A stretch of DNA of 64,000 bases from Acinetobacter gyllenbergii CIP 110306 = MTCC 11365 (GTDB lineage: Bacteria; Pseudomonadota; Gammaproteobacteria; Pseudomonadales; Moraxellaceae): NCBI RefSeq assembly GCF_000413855.1, contig NZ_ATGG01000024.1, forward strand, positions 42,829-106,828. The letters are read 5' to 3'. Each line of letters begins with the position of its first letter. Position 1 is the first letter of the stretch. The notes under the pieces were generated by a model. It searched no databases, had not been told where the DNA came from, and saw nothing but the letters and a program-made list of their open reading frames with translations. Shown here one piece after another: positions 1 through 9,094 of this stretch. The position numbers and the translations under genes were made by a program.

Positions 1-2
1 AA

Positions 3-1145
3 AATGCTTTATTTGATAAAAAGTTAGCGGAAGAAGAAGCTTGGATTCGTCAAGGGATTAAAGCGCGTCGTACCCGTAATGAAGGTCGTGTCCGTGCCTT
101 AAAAGACTTACGTGAGCAGTCTAAAGCACGTCGTTCACAACAGGGCAAAGTCAGTATGGCAACGCAAGAAGCCAACCGCTCTGGTAAGTTGGTGTTCGAG
201 ATTGAAAACTTAAGTGTCGGTTACGACAACAAAGTTCTGATTCATGATTTCTCTGCAATCGTGTTACGTGGCGACCGTATTGGTTTGGTCGGTGACAACG
301 GTGTCGGTAAAACCACCTTGATCAAAGCCATTTTAGGCGAGATTGAACACGGCGGGTCAGTGAAAACTGGTACGCAACTAGAAGTTGCCTATTTTGATCA
401 GTTGCGAAATGCACTCGACTTGGAAAAAACCGTGATGGCCAACGTGTCTGAAGGTTCCGACTTTGTTGATGTGAATGGTAACCGTCGTCATATCTATAGT
501 TATCTGCAAGACTTTTTATTCTCACCAGAACGTGCCCGTACACCTGTTAAAGCTTTATCAGGCGGTGAGAGAAACCGTATTCTGTTAGCAAAACTGTTAC
601 TCAAGCCATCAAATTTGATCGTGATGGATGAGCCAACCAATGACTTGGATATGGTGACACTTGAGTTGCTTGAAGAAATGCTGTCTGACTACAAAGGCAC
701 GTTGTTACTGATCTCGCATGACCGTGCTTTCATGGACAATGTCGTGACTTCAACATGGGTATTTGATGGTAAAGGTCAGATTGATGAATACATCGGTGGC
801 TATCAAGATTATTTGGAACAGCGTCCTGACCAAAAAGTAGTTGACCAAAAAAGTGATGTAAAAAAAGCGCAAGCCAAAGCTGAAGCAGCGGCTGCCGCAG
901 CAGCACCGAAAAAAGTGAAGCTCAGTTATAAAGATCAGCGTGAGCTTGAACAACTGCCTGCTGAAATTGAAAAACTGGAAACTGAACAAGCAGCATTATC
1001 AGAAAAATTGGCGGATGGCTCATGGTTTGTTTCAGATGCCAATGCTGCAACTGCAGCCAGCCAACGTTTAGCAGAAATTGAAGAATTGCTGTTGGAAAAG
1101 CTAGAGCGCTGGGACATTTTAGAAAATATGTCGAAAGGCAACTAA
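3..1145 (+). CDS. uup: ABC-F family ATPase, Uup-like (5' end outside window)
   Basis: This is the C-terminal two-thirds of a soluble ABC-F protein; the reading frame is open from the first complete codon at base 3, so the gene begins before the window. The visible part holds the inter-domain linker (RTRNEGRVRAL), then a second nucleotide-binding domain with Walker A GDNGVGKTT, signature ALSGGERNR and Walker B LIVMDEPTNDLD. An Ala/Lys-rich segment and a C-terminal coiled coil follow, as in Uup. ABC-F proteins act on ribosomes rather than as transporters; Uup is linked in E. coli to precise excision of transposons and to ribosome function. Uup rather than EttA is inferred from the linker and the coiled-coil tail. 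Confidence 0.9.
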   Translation, partial: NALFDKKLAEEEAWIRQGIKARRTRNEGRVRALKDLREQSKARRSQQGKVSMATQEANRSGKLVFEIENLSVGYDNKVLIHDFSAIVLRGDRIGLVGDNGVGKTTLIKAILGEIEHGGSVKTGTQLEVAYFDQLRNALDLEKTVMANVSEGSDFVDVNGNRRHIYSYLQDFLFSPERARTPVKALSGGERNRILLAKLLLKPSNLIVMDEPTNDLDMVTLELLEEMLSDYKGTLLLISHDRAFMDNVVTSTWVFDGKGQIDEYIGGYQDYLEQRPDQKVVDQKSDVKKAQAKAEAAAAAAAPKKVKLSYKDQRELEQLPAEIEKLETEQAALSEKLADGSWFVSDANAATAASQRLAEIEELLLEKLERWDILENMSKGN

Positions 1146-1152
1146 GCAGAGT

Positions 1153-1183
1153 GAGCATTTATCCTTACCGAGGATAAATGCTC
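1153..1183. terminator. Hairpin between convergent uup and macro-domain genes
   Basis: A perfect 12-bp inverted repeat (GAGCATTTATCC / GGATAAATGCTC) with a 7-base loop lies 8 bases after the uup stop, between two convergent genes. There is no long T tract on either side, so intrinsic termination is likely but not certain. Confidence 0.55.
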
Positions 1184-1201
1184 TCATCCAAAACACTCAA
1201 T

Positions 1202-1732
1202 TCATTTCAAGTTCAAACTCTCTTTAAGCTCTTGGTAAATATTAAAATTTTCATCATCAAAACAAACAAAAATCACTTCTTTTAGAGACTGGCTTCGATT
1301 TAGCTCCTCGCAGATTGTAGTTAAGGCAATTTGAGCAGCAAGTTGCTTAGGGAAACGATAGATTCCTGTTGAAATATTTGGAAAGGCAACACATTCCAGT
1401 TCCAACTGCTCTGCCAATTTAAAGCAATTTCGATAGGCATTTTCGAGTAATCTGGCTTCCTGATGTTGTCCATCTACCCATGTTGGCCCAACTGTATGAA
1501 TCACATATTTTGCAGGTAGATTCCCAGCCGTGGTCACTACTGCTTCTCCAACAGCACAGCCCCCTTGCTTAGCACGAATCTTCTGACAATCTGCCAAAAT
1601 CGCAGCCCCTCCTCGACGATGGATTGCACCATCCACGCCACCACCACCTAATAGTGAAGTATTGGCCGCATTGACAATTGCATCTACAGCTACTTGGGTA
1701 ATATCAGCTTTTATAATATTGATACTTTTCAA
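1202..1732 (-). CDS. Macro-domain protein, O-acetyl-ADP-ribose deacetylase type
   Basis: A single-domain macro protein of 176 residues, the usual length for YmdB/MacroD-type enzymes. The ADP-ribose-binding signatures are all visible: [19 protein letters not shown] near residue 22, [22 protein letters not shown] in the middle, and the phosphate loop [12 protein letters not shown] near residue 118. The family hydrolyses O-acetyl-ADP-ribose and removes ADP-ribose from acidic residues; in E. coli YmdB also modulates RNase III. The start at 1732 begins the fold directly ([12 protein letters not shown]). It converges on the ABC-F gene and is divergent from the acyltransferase gene. The substrate here is inferred. 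Confidence 0.88.
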   Translation of the reverse strand: MKSINIIKADITQVAVDAIVNAANTSLLGGGGVDGAIHRRGGAAILADCQKIRAKQGGCAVGEAVVTTAGNLPAKYVIHTVGPTWVDGQHQEARLLENAYRNCFKLAEQLELECVAFPNISTGIYRFPKQLAAQIALTTICEELNRSQSLKEVIFVCFDDENFNIYQELKESLNLK

Positions 1733-1855
1733 GTTTTTCTCCTACTCTTATATAGCCGATTATAAAACAAAGCTCATTTAACATGACATTTAAAGTCGCC
1801 ACCTACACTTCATGCTACACTGCTGCAAAATTCAACGTTATTCTTTTTCGAATTT

Positions 1856-2791
1856 ATGAGTCAAAAACAGCCTTATCCCCCTGGCGAGTTTCAATGGGCT
1901 TTTTTATTGCCCAAATATTGGAAAATCTGGATCGCCATTATGTTTTTAATGCTATTGGCCGTCTTACCTTGGGCAATTCAATGGCGCTTAGCCCATGGCT
2001 TGGCAGCTTTGTGCTGGCGCTTACTCAAATCACGCCGTAAAACTACACTCCGGAATTTAGAACTCTGTTTCCCTGAGTGGTCACCAGCTGAGGTTGAAGC
2101 ACAAGCAAAACAGGTGTTTGTGGATATGATGCTCGGTGTATTTGAAACCCTCAATGCATGGTACTGCCCGAAGTGGTTTAAAGGTCGCCACAGTATTGAA
2201 GGTCTAGAACACATCACCAATGCAAAAGCACAAGGCAAAGGTGTGTTGTTACTGGGCACACACAGTACCCTACTCGATGCAGGCGGTTATATTTGTGCTC
2301 AATATTTCGAGCCTGATGTGGTCTATCGCCCTCAGAATAATCCACTGCTGGATATGCTGATTTATCGTTGCCGCGCCACCATTTATCAACATCAAATTGA
2401 CCACGATGATATGCGGAGTTTGATCCGCCGACTCAAAGATGGCGGTGCGATTTGGTATAGTCCCGATCAGGACTTTGGTTTAAAACAAGGCGTGATGGCA
2501 CCCTTCTTTGGTGTTCCTGCTGCAACAGTGACTGCACATCGTCGTTTACTCAAAATCTCGAAAGCCGTTGCGATTCCCTTATATTTCTATCGCTATGGTG
2601 ATGTACGTAATCCACAATATAAAGTGCTGATTGAGCCAATTGTGGAAAATATGCCAAGTGAAGATGAAATCGATGATGCGATTCGCGTAAATCAAATCAT
2701 TGAAGCTCAGCTTCGTATTGCACCAACACAATGGATGTGGTTCCACCGTCGTTTTAAAACCCGCGCCGAAGGTTACGACAAAATCTATTAA
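1856..2791 (+). CDS. lpxL: LpxL-family lipid A late acyltransferase
   Basis: A 311-residue inner-membrane acyltransferase of the LpxL/LpxM (HtrB) family, which adds secondary acyl chains from acyl-ACP to Kdo2-lipid A or its precursor. One N-terminal membrane helix (about residues 24-55) precedes the catalytic HX4D motif (GTHSTLLDAGG, His near 136). Further family signatures are VYRPQNNPLLDMLIYR, IWYSPDQDFG and the C-terminal MWFHRRFKTRAEG. The run VYRPxxNPLLD plus the end motif resembles E. coli LpxL more than LpxM. Acinetobacter is known to carry both LpxL and LpxM; which acyl chain this one transfers cannot be read from sequence. It stands alone, divergent from the macro-domain gene. Confidence 0.85.
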   Translation: MSQKQPYPPGEFQWAFLLPKYWKIWIAIMFLMLLAVLPWAIQWRLAHGLAALCWRLLKSRRKTTLRNLELCFPEWSPAEVEAQAKQVFVDMMLGVFETLNAWYCPKWFKGRHSIEGLEHITNAKAQGKGVLLLGTHSTLLDAGGYICAQYFEPDVVYRPQNNPLLDMLIYRCRATIYQHQIDHDDMRSLIRRLKDGGAIWYSPDQDFGLKQGVMAPFFGVPAATVTAHRRLLKISKAVAIPLYFYRYGDVRNPQYKVLIEPIVENMPSEDEIDDAIRVNQIIEAQLRIAPTQWMWFHRRFKTRAEGYDKIY

Positions 2792-2794
2792 GTT

Positions 2795-2833
2795 AAAAAA
2801 GCCACTTTATTCATATATAAAGTGGCTCTTTTC
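2795..2833. terminator. Bidirectional intrinsic terminator
   Basis: GCCACTTTAT (2801-2810) pairs with ATAAAGTGGC (2817-2826), with A6 on the left and a T-rich stretch on the right. It serves both the lpxL-like gene and the convergent lipoprotein gene. Confidence 0.85.
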
Positions 2834-2850
2834 TAAAGCAATAACAACAA

Positions 2851-4449
2851 TTAATTCGGGAAAATCACCCCAGTATTTAAATCAAAATAGGTTGGGGTAT
2901 TGCTATACACTGAACCCAATTTGACATTAATAAACCAGCCTAAATTGCCTTGATCTTGTAAACGGTTTTGAATCTCACTCGGAAGATCAAGCTTATAAAT
3001 CGCATCTTCTTTAAAGACTTTTGATTCAATGCTTGTTGTACTAACGCTATCACGTTCAAATAAATAACCTTTGGTGTTAAAGAATGCAATCGCATTGTCC
3101 TTATCAATCAAATGATAACCCTCAGCCGCTTGTTGCTTCAGTAGCAAATCAAGCTTAGTTGGGTTGTCATCATAGAACCCTGCCTCTGTTTTTGGCATCT
3201 CAAAATAACGATAACTATAAGTTCCATTATGGGTACTGCTATTCACACAGGTCGGCACATAAAAAGTCCCATTGCTAGCACCATTATTGGTAAAAGTACT
3301 GCCTGCATAAATCAATTTACAACCTTGCGCTCCAAGTTCATTAAAGGCTGCCATAATATTGGTTCGGTTTGCATTACCACTCACAATAAAGCGATTGTCA
3401 TAATTATAAGTTGCTGACTTTTTATCGTTTTTAACAAATAAATATTTATAGGTATTGCTTGGATCTTCACCTAAAGAAGACTTATACGCAAAGCCGAGCG
3501 CACCTTGCTTTTTAATTTCTGCTAACCAGAATAAATAGACATTGGCAACCACGTTGGTTTTTACATCGACAATTTTATAGCTATAAGTATCGGTTGAAGC
3601 ATTATTTTTCACATATAAGTTTTTAGGTTCAGGGAAGTCACTATTGGCTTTTTTCACATCCAAAGACGTAGCTGCCAAAGCAAAACCTTGGCTGCCTTGC
3701 GTATTGGCTTGCGCCAAGAAGTTCGTCCAAGAACTTTGATTATCGAGTAGACGATAACTTGCGGTGGCTTTACTCACAGTCGGTTTTAATAAGCTATAGC
3801 CTTCAACATTGGTACGGGTATAACAGGTCACTGTTTTCGATGGGTCGACTGCGTCCATATAGGCTTGAATATCTTTGATCGTTGCCGTTTCATTCACGGC
3901 ACACATCCCATTACCCTTAAAAGCATAAGCCCATGCGCTTCCATTACGGTATCTATCCGTATATTTCACTCGATTCGCTGTCGTTGTACCGCTAGTTTCT
4001 GTCGGAGCGATCTCGGTAATCAACGCATCATCGGAAGCAACATCGTAATTTTTAATCACAGCACCTGTGCAATCCTCTTTTTCAAACTGACGTGTTTCGG
4101 TGGTAAAGCGAACACTATTCGCGGAAGTCTTATGCACTGTTAAATTTGAACGGCGTCCTTCAAAGCAAAAACCTCCTAACCATGAACCCACAAAGCGATC
4201 AGCCACGACTGGGGTTGGTGTCGGCGTTGGAGTCGGGGTCGGTGTTGGTGTCGGCGTTGGGGTTGGTGTCGGAGTCGGCGTTGGGGTTGGTGTCGGCGTT
4301 GGAGTTGGGGTCGGCGTTGGAGTCGGCGTTGGAGTCGGGGTCGGTGTTGGCGTTGGAGTCGGGGTTGAATCTGAATCGTTATCAGATCCACAACCTACCA
4401 AGATTGCGCAGGTTACGCTCAGTGCTAATTGTGTCCATATATTTTTCAT
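2851..4449 (-). CDS. Lipoprotein with Thr-Pro repeat spacer, function unknown
   Basis: A 532-residue secreted lipoprotein. The signal peptide ends in a lipobox with Cys20 ([10 protein letters not shown]), then an acidic linker, then 26 consecutive Thr-Pro dipeptides (about residues 29-80), then a 450-residue domain. That domain holds recurring modules of the type YSYK/YxYRYF followed by (A)xGxxGF/Y; for example [34 protein letters not shown] and QQAAEGYHL recur about every 70 residues, which suggests an internally repeated fold. I do not recognise a named family. The Thr-Pro rod probably holds the domain away from the outer membrane. The gene stands alone, with a terminator shared with the convergent lpxL-like gene. 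Confidence 0.8.
   Translation of the reverse strand: MKNIWTQLALSVTCAILVGCGSDNDSDSTPTPTPTPTPTPTPTPTPTPTPTPTPTPTPTPTPTPTPTPTPTPTPTPTPTPVVADRFVGSWLGGFCFEGRRSNLTVHKTSANSVRFTTETRQFEKEDCTGAVIKNYDVASDDALITEIAPTETSGTTTANRVKYTDRYRNGSAWAYAFKGNGMCAVNETATIKDIQAYMDAVDPSKTVTCYTRTNVEGYSLLKPTVSKATASYRLLDNQSSWTNFLAQANTQGSQGFALAATSLDVKKANSDFPEPKNLYVKNNASTDTYSYKIVDVKTNVVANVYLFWLAEIKKQGALGFAYKSSLGEDPSNTYKYLFVKNDKKSATYNYDNRFIVSGNANRTNIMAAFNELGAQGCKLIYAGSTFTNNGASNGTFYVPTCVNSSTHNGTYSYRYFEMPKTEAGFYDDNPTKLDLLLKQQAAEGYHLIDKDNAIAFFNTKGYLFERDSVSTTSIESKVFKEDAIYKLDLPSEIQNRLQDQGNLGWFINVKLGSVYSNTPTYFDLNTGVIFPN
4210..4365. repeat. Imperfect hexanucleotide tandem array coding for (Thr-Pro)26
   Basis: 156 bases of a GGNGTN-type hexamer on the plus strand; each dipeptide is two codons. 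Third-position variants (ggt/gtc/gga, ttgg/tcgg) break perfect identity, but many 12- to 18-base blocks recur. Because the unit is two whole codons, gain or loss keeps the frame and alters only the rod length. The array also keeps open reading frames on the opposite strand that are artefacts. Confidence 0.95.
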
Positions 4450-4585
4450 TGCATCACCCTCTGTGTGATTTTTTCACATATTTGTGTATGTGAAAATTTA
4501 ACACTTTTATACTTGAGTGCAAATATGTTTATGCGTAAATTAATAACGAAAGGTCAAAATCATTTTTTATGGATGGTTGGAATGT

Positions 4586-5827
4586 ATGGATACACAAGCA
4601 AGCCTAGCAAAACAATTTAGTGCCTTATCGAAAGAATGGCGTGCATGGCTAGAAGAAAATTTAGATCGTGGCTGTAACCCAGTCGACTTGGCTAACATCT
4701 TGTTACGAGAAGGATTGATTGATCTGAATCAAGATTTTTCTGTGCCAATACAAGCTGAAGAACAGCATTACGCAGTACTTGAGAAAATCGCAACAGAAAA
4801 ACAAACTCAACTCAGCAGTACATTTACGCCAGAACAAAAGAAATGGCTGGCTCAAGCAGTACTTGATGGTTTAAGCAAAGCCGAAATTTATTATTCATTA
4901 GTGAAACAAGGCTTAAGTGAAATTGATATTGCCCTCGAATGGGTCCAGTTAAAACAACATCCTTATTTTCAAATTGCTCAAGAGCAGCATTTCCTACTCA
5001 AAAAACGCAATTGGTTACTCAACACTCTCGATCATTTTGCCCGTTTGAATCCTGATTATCAGCAAATCAAGCGAATTTCAAAACCGGAGTTTCCTGATTT
5101 TATTCAACATTATTACAGCCGAAACCTGCCTATTATTCTGACCGATGCCATCCAGCATTGGCCCGCCTTACACAAATGGTCACCGCAATATTTCAAACAG
5201 ACTGTCGGTATGCAGGAAATTGAAGCCCAGTTTAATCGTGAACAAGATCCTTTATTTGAACGTAACTCGATTCAACATAAAACCAAAATGCAGATGAATG
5301 ATTTTGTTGATTTAATTGAAAAAACTGAACATTCCAATAATTTTTATATGACCGCCAACAATGCCAAGGCCAGCCAATCTAGTTTGGCCGTATTGTTTCA
5401 AGATATTGGTCATTTTCATGGCTATACTGACCATGCTCAAGTTTATGATCGTAGTTTCATCTGGTTTGGTCCCAAAGGCGCTTTTACCCCGCTACATCAT
5501 GACTTAACCAATAACTTTTTAGTGCAAATTTATGGACGGAAAAAAGTCACCCTGATTCCTGCAATGCAAACACCACATCTCTATAATGATGTGGCTGTGT
5601 TTAGTAAAATTGCCGATCCTCATCGTCCTGATCTCCTCGAGTCATTCCCTGATTTTGCCCATAGCAGCAAAATCGAATGTATTCTCAATGAGGGTGAAAC
5701 CTTGTTCATTCCACTGGGCTGGTGGCACTGTGTCGAGAGTTTGGATATCTCTATCAGCGTTTCCTTTACTCATTTTAATATTGATAATGCTGGAGCTGAA
5801 TCCTTTCCATCTCCAAGTGGACATTAA
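4586..5827 (+). CDS. Cupin/JmjC-like 2-oxoglutarate oxygenase
   Basis: A 413-residue protein with a C-terminal cupin_8/JmjC fold, the family of Fe(II)/2-oxoglutarate hydroxylases that includes FIH and ribosomal oxygenases. Visible are GAFTPLHHDLTNNF with the HxD iron ligands near residue 306, a Lys/Tyr-rich strand (YGRKKVTLIPA), and the distal His in IPLGWWHCVESL near residue 380. The N-terminal 130 residues are a separate helical region with two similar segments (WLEENLDRGCNPVDLANIL and WLAQAVLDGLSKAEIYYSL). The start is set at the ATG at 4586; an in-frame TTG lies 9 bases upstream. It heads a likely operon with the next two genes. The substrate is unknown. Confidence 0.82.
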   Translation: MDTQASLAKQFSALSKEWRAWLEENLDRGCNPVDLANILLREGLIDLNQDFSVPIQAEEQHYAVLEKIATEKQTQLSSTFTPEQKKWLAQAVLDGLSKAEIYYSLVKQGLSEIDIALEWVQLKQHPYFQIAQEQHFLLKKRNWLLNTLDHFARLNPDYQQIKRISKPEFPDFIQHYYSRNLPIILTDAIQHWPALHKWSPQYFKQTVGMQEIEAQFNREQDPLFERNSIQHKTKMQMNDFVDLIEKTEHSNNFYMTANNAKASQSSLAVLFQDIGHFHGYTDHAQVYDRSFIWFGPKGAFTPLHHDLTNNFLVQIYGRKKVTLIPAMQTPHLYNDVAVFSKIADPHRPDLLESFPDFAHSSKIECILNEGETLFIPLGWWHCVESLDISISVSFTHFNIDNAGAESFPSPSGH

Positions 5828-5875
5828 ACCATGTCAACGAATGACCTATACCGAATCTGTTCTTAAGGTGCTTTA

Positions 5876-6757
5876 ATGGTAAAACCAACAGACCAAGCCA
5901 TCCTAAACACAACCTCATCTGCATTAAATGCACAAGGTGTTATTCCGCAAGATGCAGAAACCACCTTGGATAGCATTTATCCGATGATGCAACATATCGC
6001 ACGTTGGTTAATTCATTCAGGTGTCGGCTATACCGATTTCGTGGCGGCACTCAAACCGATTTTTTACGAGCAAGCCTTGCTTGAATTAGATCGAATCAAG
6101 CAGAACAAGACTGATTCAGCAGTCAGTTTATTATCTGGACTGCATCGAAAAGACGTCAGCAGTTTTAGGCAGCAAGCCAATCAAACTGCCACAGAAACAC
6201 CAAATTTCGCCATTAGTGTTCCTGCCCGTGTCATTGCCCGCTGGATTGCACTTGATCTTCCAACTCAAATTCCTATTTCTGGTGAAGAAAATAGTTTTGA
6301 AGCCTTAGTCAAGCATATTTCAACAGAAAAGCATCCGCGCTCGATTTTGTTTGAATTACAACGCTTAGGTGTGGTTGTGCAAATCGATCAAGATGTCATG
6401 TTACAACAACATAGCTTTACCCCAGATAATCAAATGCAAGAGAGCAAAGCACTGTTCTCTGCGAACCTTAGCGATCATTTGGCCGCAGGGATTGATAATT
6501 TTATTAGTGAAAAACCGTTTACCCATCTTGAACAAGCCGTGCATGCCGAAAAATTAACGGCACAATCGGTTGAAGCACTTCGAGAGTTGAGTATCGAACT
6601 GTGGCAAGACATGGCAAAACAACTCTTAAATGCCGCGATTCATCATTGTGATCAAGACCAAGAAAAAGATGATGCACATTATCAATTCCGATTTGGCGTT
6701 TACCAGTACGATACCCAAATAAAACTACAAGTGCCTTATATTTTTAAGGATAAATAA
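5876..6757 (+). CDS. DUF6502-type protein
   Basis: A 293-residue soluble protein. The segment HIARWLIHSGVGYTDFVAALKPIFYEQA followed by SAVSLLSGLHRKDVSSFRQ resembles the N-terminal helix-turn-helix-like part of DUF6502 proteins, in which a sentence of the type S-x-L-T-G-L-H-R-K-x-V is typical. The middle region (RVIARWIALDLPTQIPISGEENSFEALVKHIS) also fits that family. No catalytic motif is visible. It lies 48 bases after the cupin gene and only 2 bases before the next lipoprotein gene, so the three are probably co-transcribed. The family assignment comes from memory of the motif, and the function is unknown. Confidence 0.7.
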   Translation: MVKPTDQAILNTTSSALNAQGVIPQDAETTLDSIYPMMQHIARWLIHSGVGYTDFVAALKPIFYEQALLELDRIKQNKTDSAVSLLSGLHRKDVSSFRQQANQTATETPNFAISVPARVIARWIALDLPTQIPISGEENSFEALVKHISTEKHPRSILFELQRLGVVVQIDQDVMLQQHSFTPDNQMQESKALFSANLSDHLAAGIDNFISEKPFTHLEQAVHAEKLTAQSVEALRELSIELWQDMAKQLLNAAIHHCDQDQEKDDAHYQFRFGVYQYDTQIKLQVPYIFKDK

Positions 6758-6759
6758 CC

Positions 6760-7476
6760 ATGAGAAGCTTATTGTGCCCTCTCGTTTCTCTCATTTCAGT
6801 GCTTAGCTTAACTGCATGTGGCGAAAATTTTTCAGTCGCGAATGTGAGTTTAGGTGGCAGTGGATCTGGTACACAAAAACCTCTACCAGGCGGTGGTGGC
6901 AATGGTGGGAACTCTAATCCATCTACAGGCGATAAAGATGAAGCCTATGAATATGTGGTAACGATTCCTCATGAAGCACAAGATACTTGTTTCGGCATTC
7001 AACGAAGTCTACGTTTAATCGACTCAGGGACCAAACAGCCATTGCCTACAGGTCGAATTCAATCCCTTAAGACCACACCACTACAAATTGAAATTAAGAA
7101 CACGACACCCAATTATATCTATCAATTGATACCGCTTTGTCGACCTATTGAATATCAAATTGGCCAAAATGTATTATTCGAGGGTCAATCTCTCAGGTGC
7201 GACGCAGATCAAGATGAATTACAAGTTTTACGTCCATTTGAAACTCGTCGCTATGAACTTGATCTCACCTTTGCAGAAACAGAGCTTCCTTTCGTAGTAA
7301 ATTACAACGCCTTTTACCAAACCGAATTACCAACAGCAAATACCGCATGGGAAAAATGTGATGCAGCTAAAATCACAATCCCTATTCATAAACGTCGAAT
7401 TGTAAAAGTCATTGAAACGTCAGATCAGACAACCGAGACTCTGCCAGAAATCCCAAAGGGGGAGAAGCCAGAATAA
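6760..7476 (+). CDS. Small lipoprotein with Gly-rich linker, function unknown
   Basis: 238 residues with a clear lipoprotein signal: a hydrophobic core followed by SLTAC, placing the lipid-bearing Cys near residue 20. A glycine/serine-rich flexible linker (GGSGSGTQ, PGGGGNGGNSNPS) follows, then a roughly 180-residue domain with few recognisable motifs and four Cys that could form disulfides (DTCFG, LCRPI, RCDAD, KCDAA). Start codon 2 bases after the DUF6502 stop indicates translational coupling. A long hairpin at 7494-7524 ends the operon. I do not recognise a family. Confidence 0.78.
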   Translation: MRSLLCPLVSLISVLSLTACGENFSVANVSLGGSGSGTQKPLPGGGGNGGNSNPSTGDKDEAYEYVVTIPHEAQDTCFGIQRSLRLIDSGTKQPLPTGRIQSLKTTPLQIEIKNTTPNYIYQLIPLCRPIEYQIGQNVLFEGQSLRCDADQDELQVLRPFETRRYELDLTFAETELPFVVNYNAFYQTELPTANTAWEKCDAAKITIPIHKRRIVKVIETSDQTTETLPEIPKGEKPE

Positions 7477-7493
7477 GACTTTAAAAAATTAAA

Positions 7494-7524
7494 GCCCGAG
7501 TTCTGCATCCTGCAAAACTCGGGC
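7494..7524 (+). terminator. Terminator-like hairpin after the cupin/DUF6502/lipoprotein operon
   Basis: GCCCGAGTT-c-TGCA pairs with TGCA-a-AACTCGGGC around a 3-base loop: 13 pairs with one mismatch, 17 bases after the stop. The T tract is poor, so this may be an mRNA 3'-end stabiliser rather than a strong intrinsic terminator. Confidence 0.6.
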
Positions 7525-7787
7525 AAATGAGGTTGTGCTTTCAAACTACTTTTATTATCCTGCGTCCATCGCATGCATCATATCCATGATGACTTTTCCA
7601 TCTCAGCGTCGCTATCCTTAAGCGGAAATCCATTCCTGCGTCCTTGTGCTGATGTATTTAGAATAAACCTTTTACCGATTCCGTACTATTCGTTGCAGAC
7701 TTAAATCTATGTACGAAATAACGTACATTAATTAGTTAAACTTTAAAATTAAGCCATTGTACAAGTCTCTCTCAGCTAACATCAGTT
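7525..7787. other. Gene-free stretch with short direct and inverted repeats
   Basis: No convincing gene. It contains CCTGCGTCC twice (7559-7567 and 7635-7643), a short inverted repeat around CATCAT/ATGATG near 7580, and GTACG-AAATAA-CGTAC near 7710-7725. The composition (more G+C, many CGTC/CAGC words) differs from typical intergenic DNA in the window. Confidence 0.45.
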
Positions 7788-8912
7788 TTACATCCGTTGC
7801 TTATGCGGTTGAGCTAAAGAATCAGTCACTGCTTTTTCTTCTTGCTCAGCCTTTTCAATACCTTCTTGTATCGCTTCTTGCGCTTCTTGTTCATCCTCTG
7901 CGGTTTGCTCTAACGCTTGCTGCTGCTGTTCGAACACCCGTCCTGTTTGTAAGACCACATACACGGGGAAATGATCTGAACCAATATGTGGCAAGCGCTT
8001 CATATCAACCAGACCAAAATCAGTACTATGAAAGATATGATCCAGCGACCATCGTAATAAAGGATAGTCCGCATGAAAGGTATTCATAAAATAGCGCCCG
8101 ACTCGAGGATCAAGTAAACCACTGATACGCTGAAATAACCGCGTTGTTCTTGACCATGCGACGTCATTTAAATCTCCCATGACGATACAGCTCTGATCAA
8201 TATCTTTAATCTGATCCCCCACAATCAGCAACTCCGCATCTCTTAAAGTCGAGTCCTTGGCCTCGGTTGGACTCGGTGGTTTAGGATGTAAACAATACAA
8301 CTGCACTTGTACGCCTGAAGGTAATGTCACCGCGGTATGAATTGATGGAATTTCATCACTTAGAATAAATTTAACTTCGGTATCATTTAAGGCTAAACGG
8401 CTATATAAATGCATGCCGTACAAATTTTCTAAAGGCACGGCAACACGAAACGGATAATCTGCTTCAATTGGACTCAGCGCTTGCTGCCATTCCGCATTTG
8501 ACTCCAATGTGAGCACCAAATCTGGTTTTAAAATTTCAATCTGTTCAAGTAATAGATGATACTGATGATTAGGCGTGAGCACATTCGCAACCAATAAGGA
8601 AATTTGCTGCTCTGGATTCAATTGCGCCTTTTTGACTTTTTTGACTTGCTTGCGCCATAACGGGGTATAAGGCAACACCATTTTAAGCTGATAAGCAATC
8701 GCCGCCACTAAGCCAAGAAAGAGCAGTTCAGTGCTCAAACTCCACTCGGAAAGCACAAATAACATCGCAAAAAATGTGATGATGCCCAGTGCCAATATTT
8801 GTAATCTCGGAAAGTCTGCACCCCGAAACCACCATTCATCTCTGGGGATCAAAGACCAAAATGAAAGCCATATCACCAGCGCTGCGCAAATCTGAATCCA
8901 TATCATGTTCAT
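7788..8912 (-). CDS. Membrane-anchored endonuclease/exonuclease/phosphatase-fold protein
   Basis: 374 residues. Two or three N-terminal membrane helices (about residues 3-20, 36-55 and 60-76) precede a cytoplasmic or periplasmic EEP domain. The metal-dependent catalytic signatures are present: LTLESNAEW (Glu ligand), IVMGDLNDVAW near residue 245, and GSDHFPVYVVL near residue 312. The family includes Mg-dependent nucleases and phosphodiesterases; many with N-terminal helices are of unknown substrate. The C-terminal 55 residues are a Glu/Gln-rich low-complexity tail (EQQQQALEQTAEDEQEAQEA), unusual for the fold and probably disordered or coiled coil. It is divergent from asd. Confidence 0.83.
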   Translation of the reverse strand: MNMIWIQICAALVIWLSFWSLIPRDEWWFRGADFPRLQILALGIITFFAMLFVLSEWSLSTELLFLGLVAAIAYQLKMVLPYTPLWRKQVKKVKKAQLNPEQQISLLVANVLTPNHQYHLLLEQIEILKPDLVLTLESNAEWQQALSPIEADYPFRVAVPLENLYGMHLYSRLALNDTEVKFILSDEIPSIHTAVTLPSGVQVQLYCLHPKPPSPTEAKDSTLRDAELLIVGDQIKDIDQSCIVMGDLNDVAWSRTTRLFQRISGLLDPRVGRYFMNTFHADYPLLRWSLDHIFHSTDFGLVDMKRLPHIGSDHFPVYVVLQTGRVFEQQQQALEQTAEDEQEAQEAIQEGIEKAEQEEKAVTDSLAQPHKQRM

Positions 8913-9094
8913 TTTTCTCTTTGGGGTAGCATAGATTTACAATAAAGTTTCCGCTTTATCAATTTTCTATCTAATATAAACAAGATATTCCACTCAATAA
9001 ACGCACTGTTTTATTTCAGTAAAGCTTGCAGTTGTGGGCACTTTTGATACACTCAAACCCCTTTAAATTTTTTTACATACCGAGGCACAATGAC

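Noticed and set aside
4100..4493. Long open frames on the plus strand rich in Gly-Val or Ser-Ala-Leu
   Set aside because: They are antisense readings of the (Thr-Pro) hexamer array; the minus-strand frame has the signal peptide and full-length domain.
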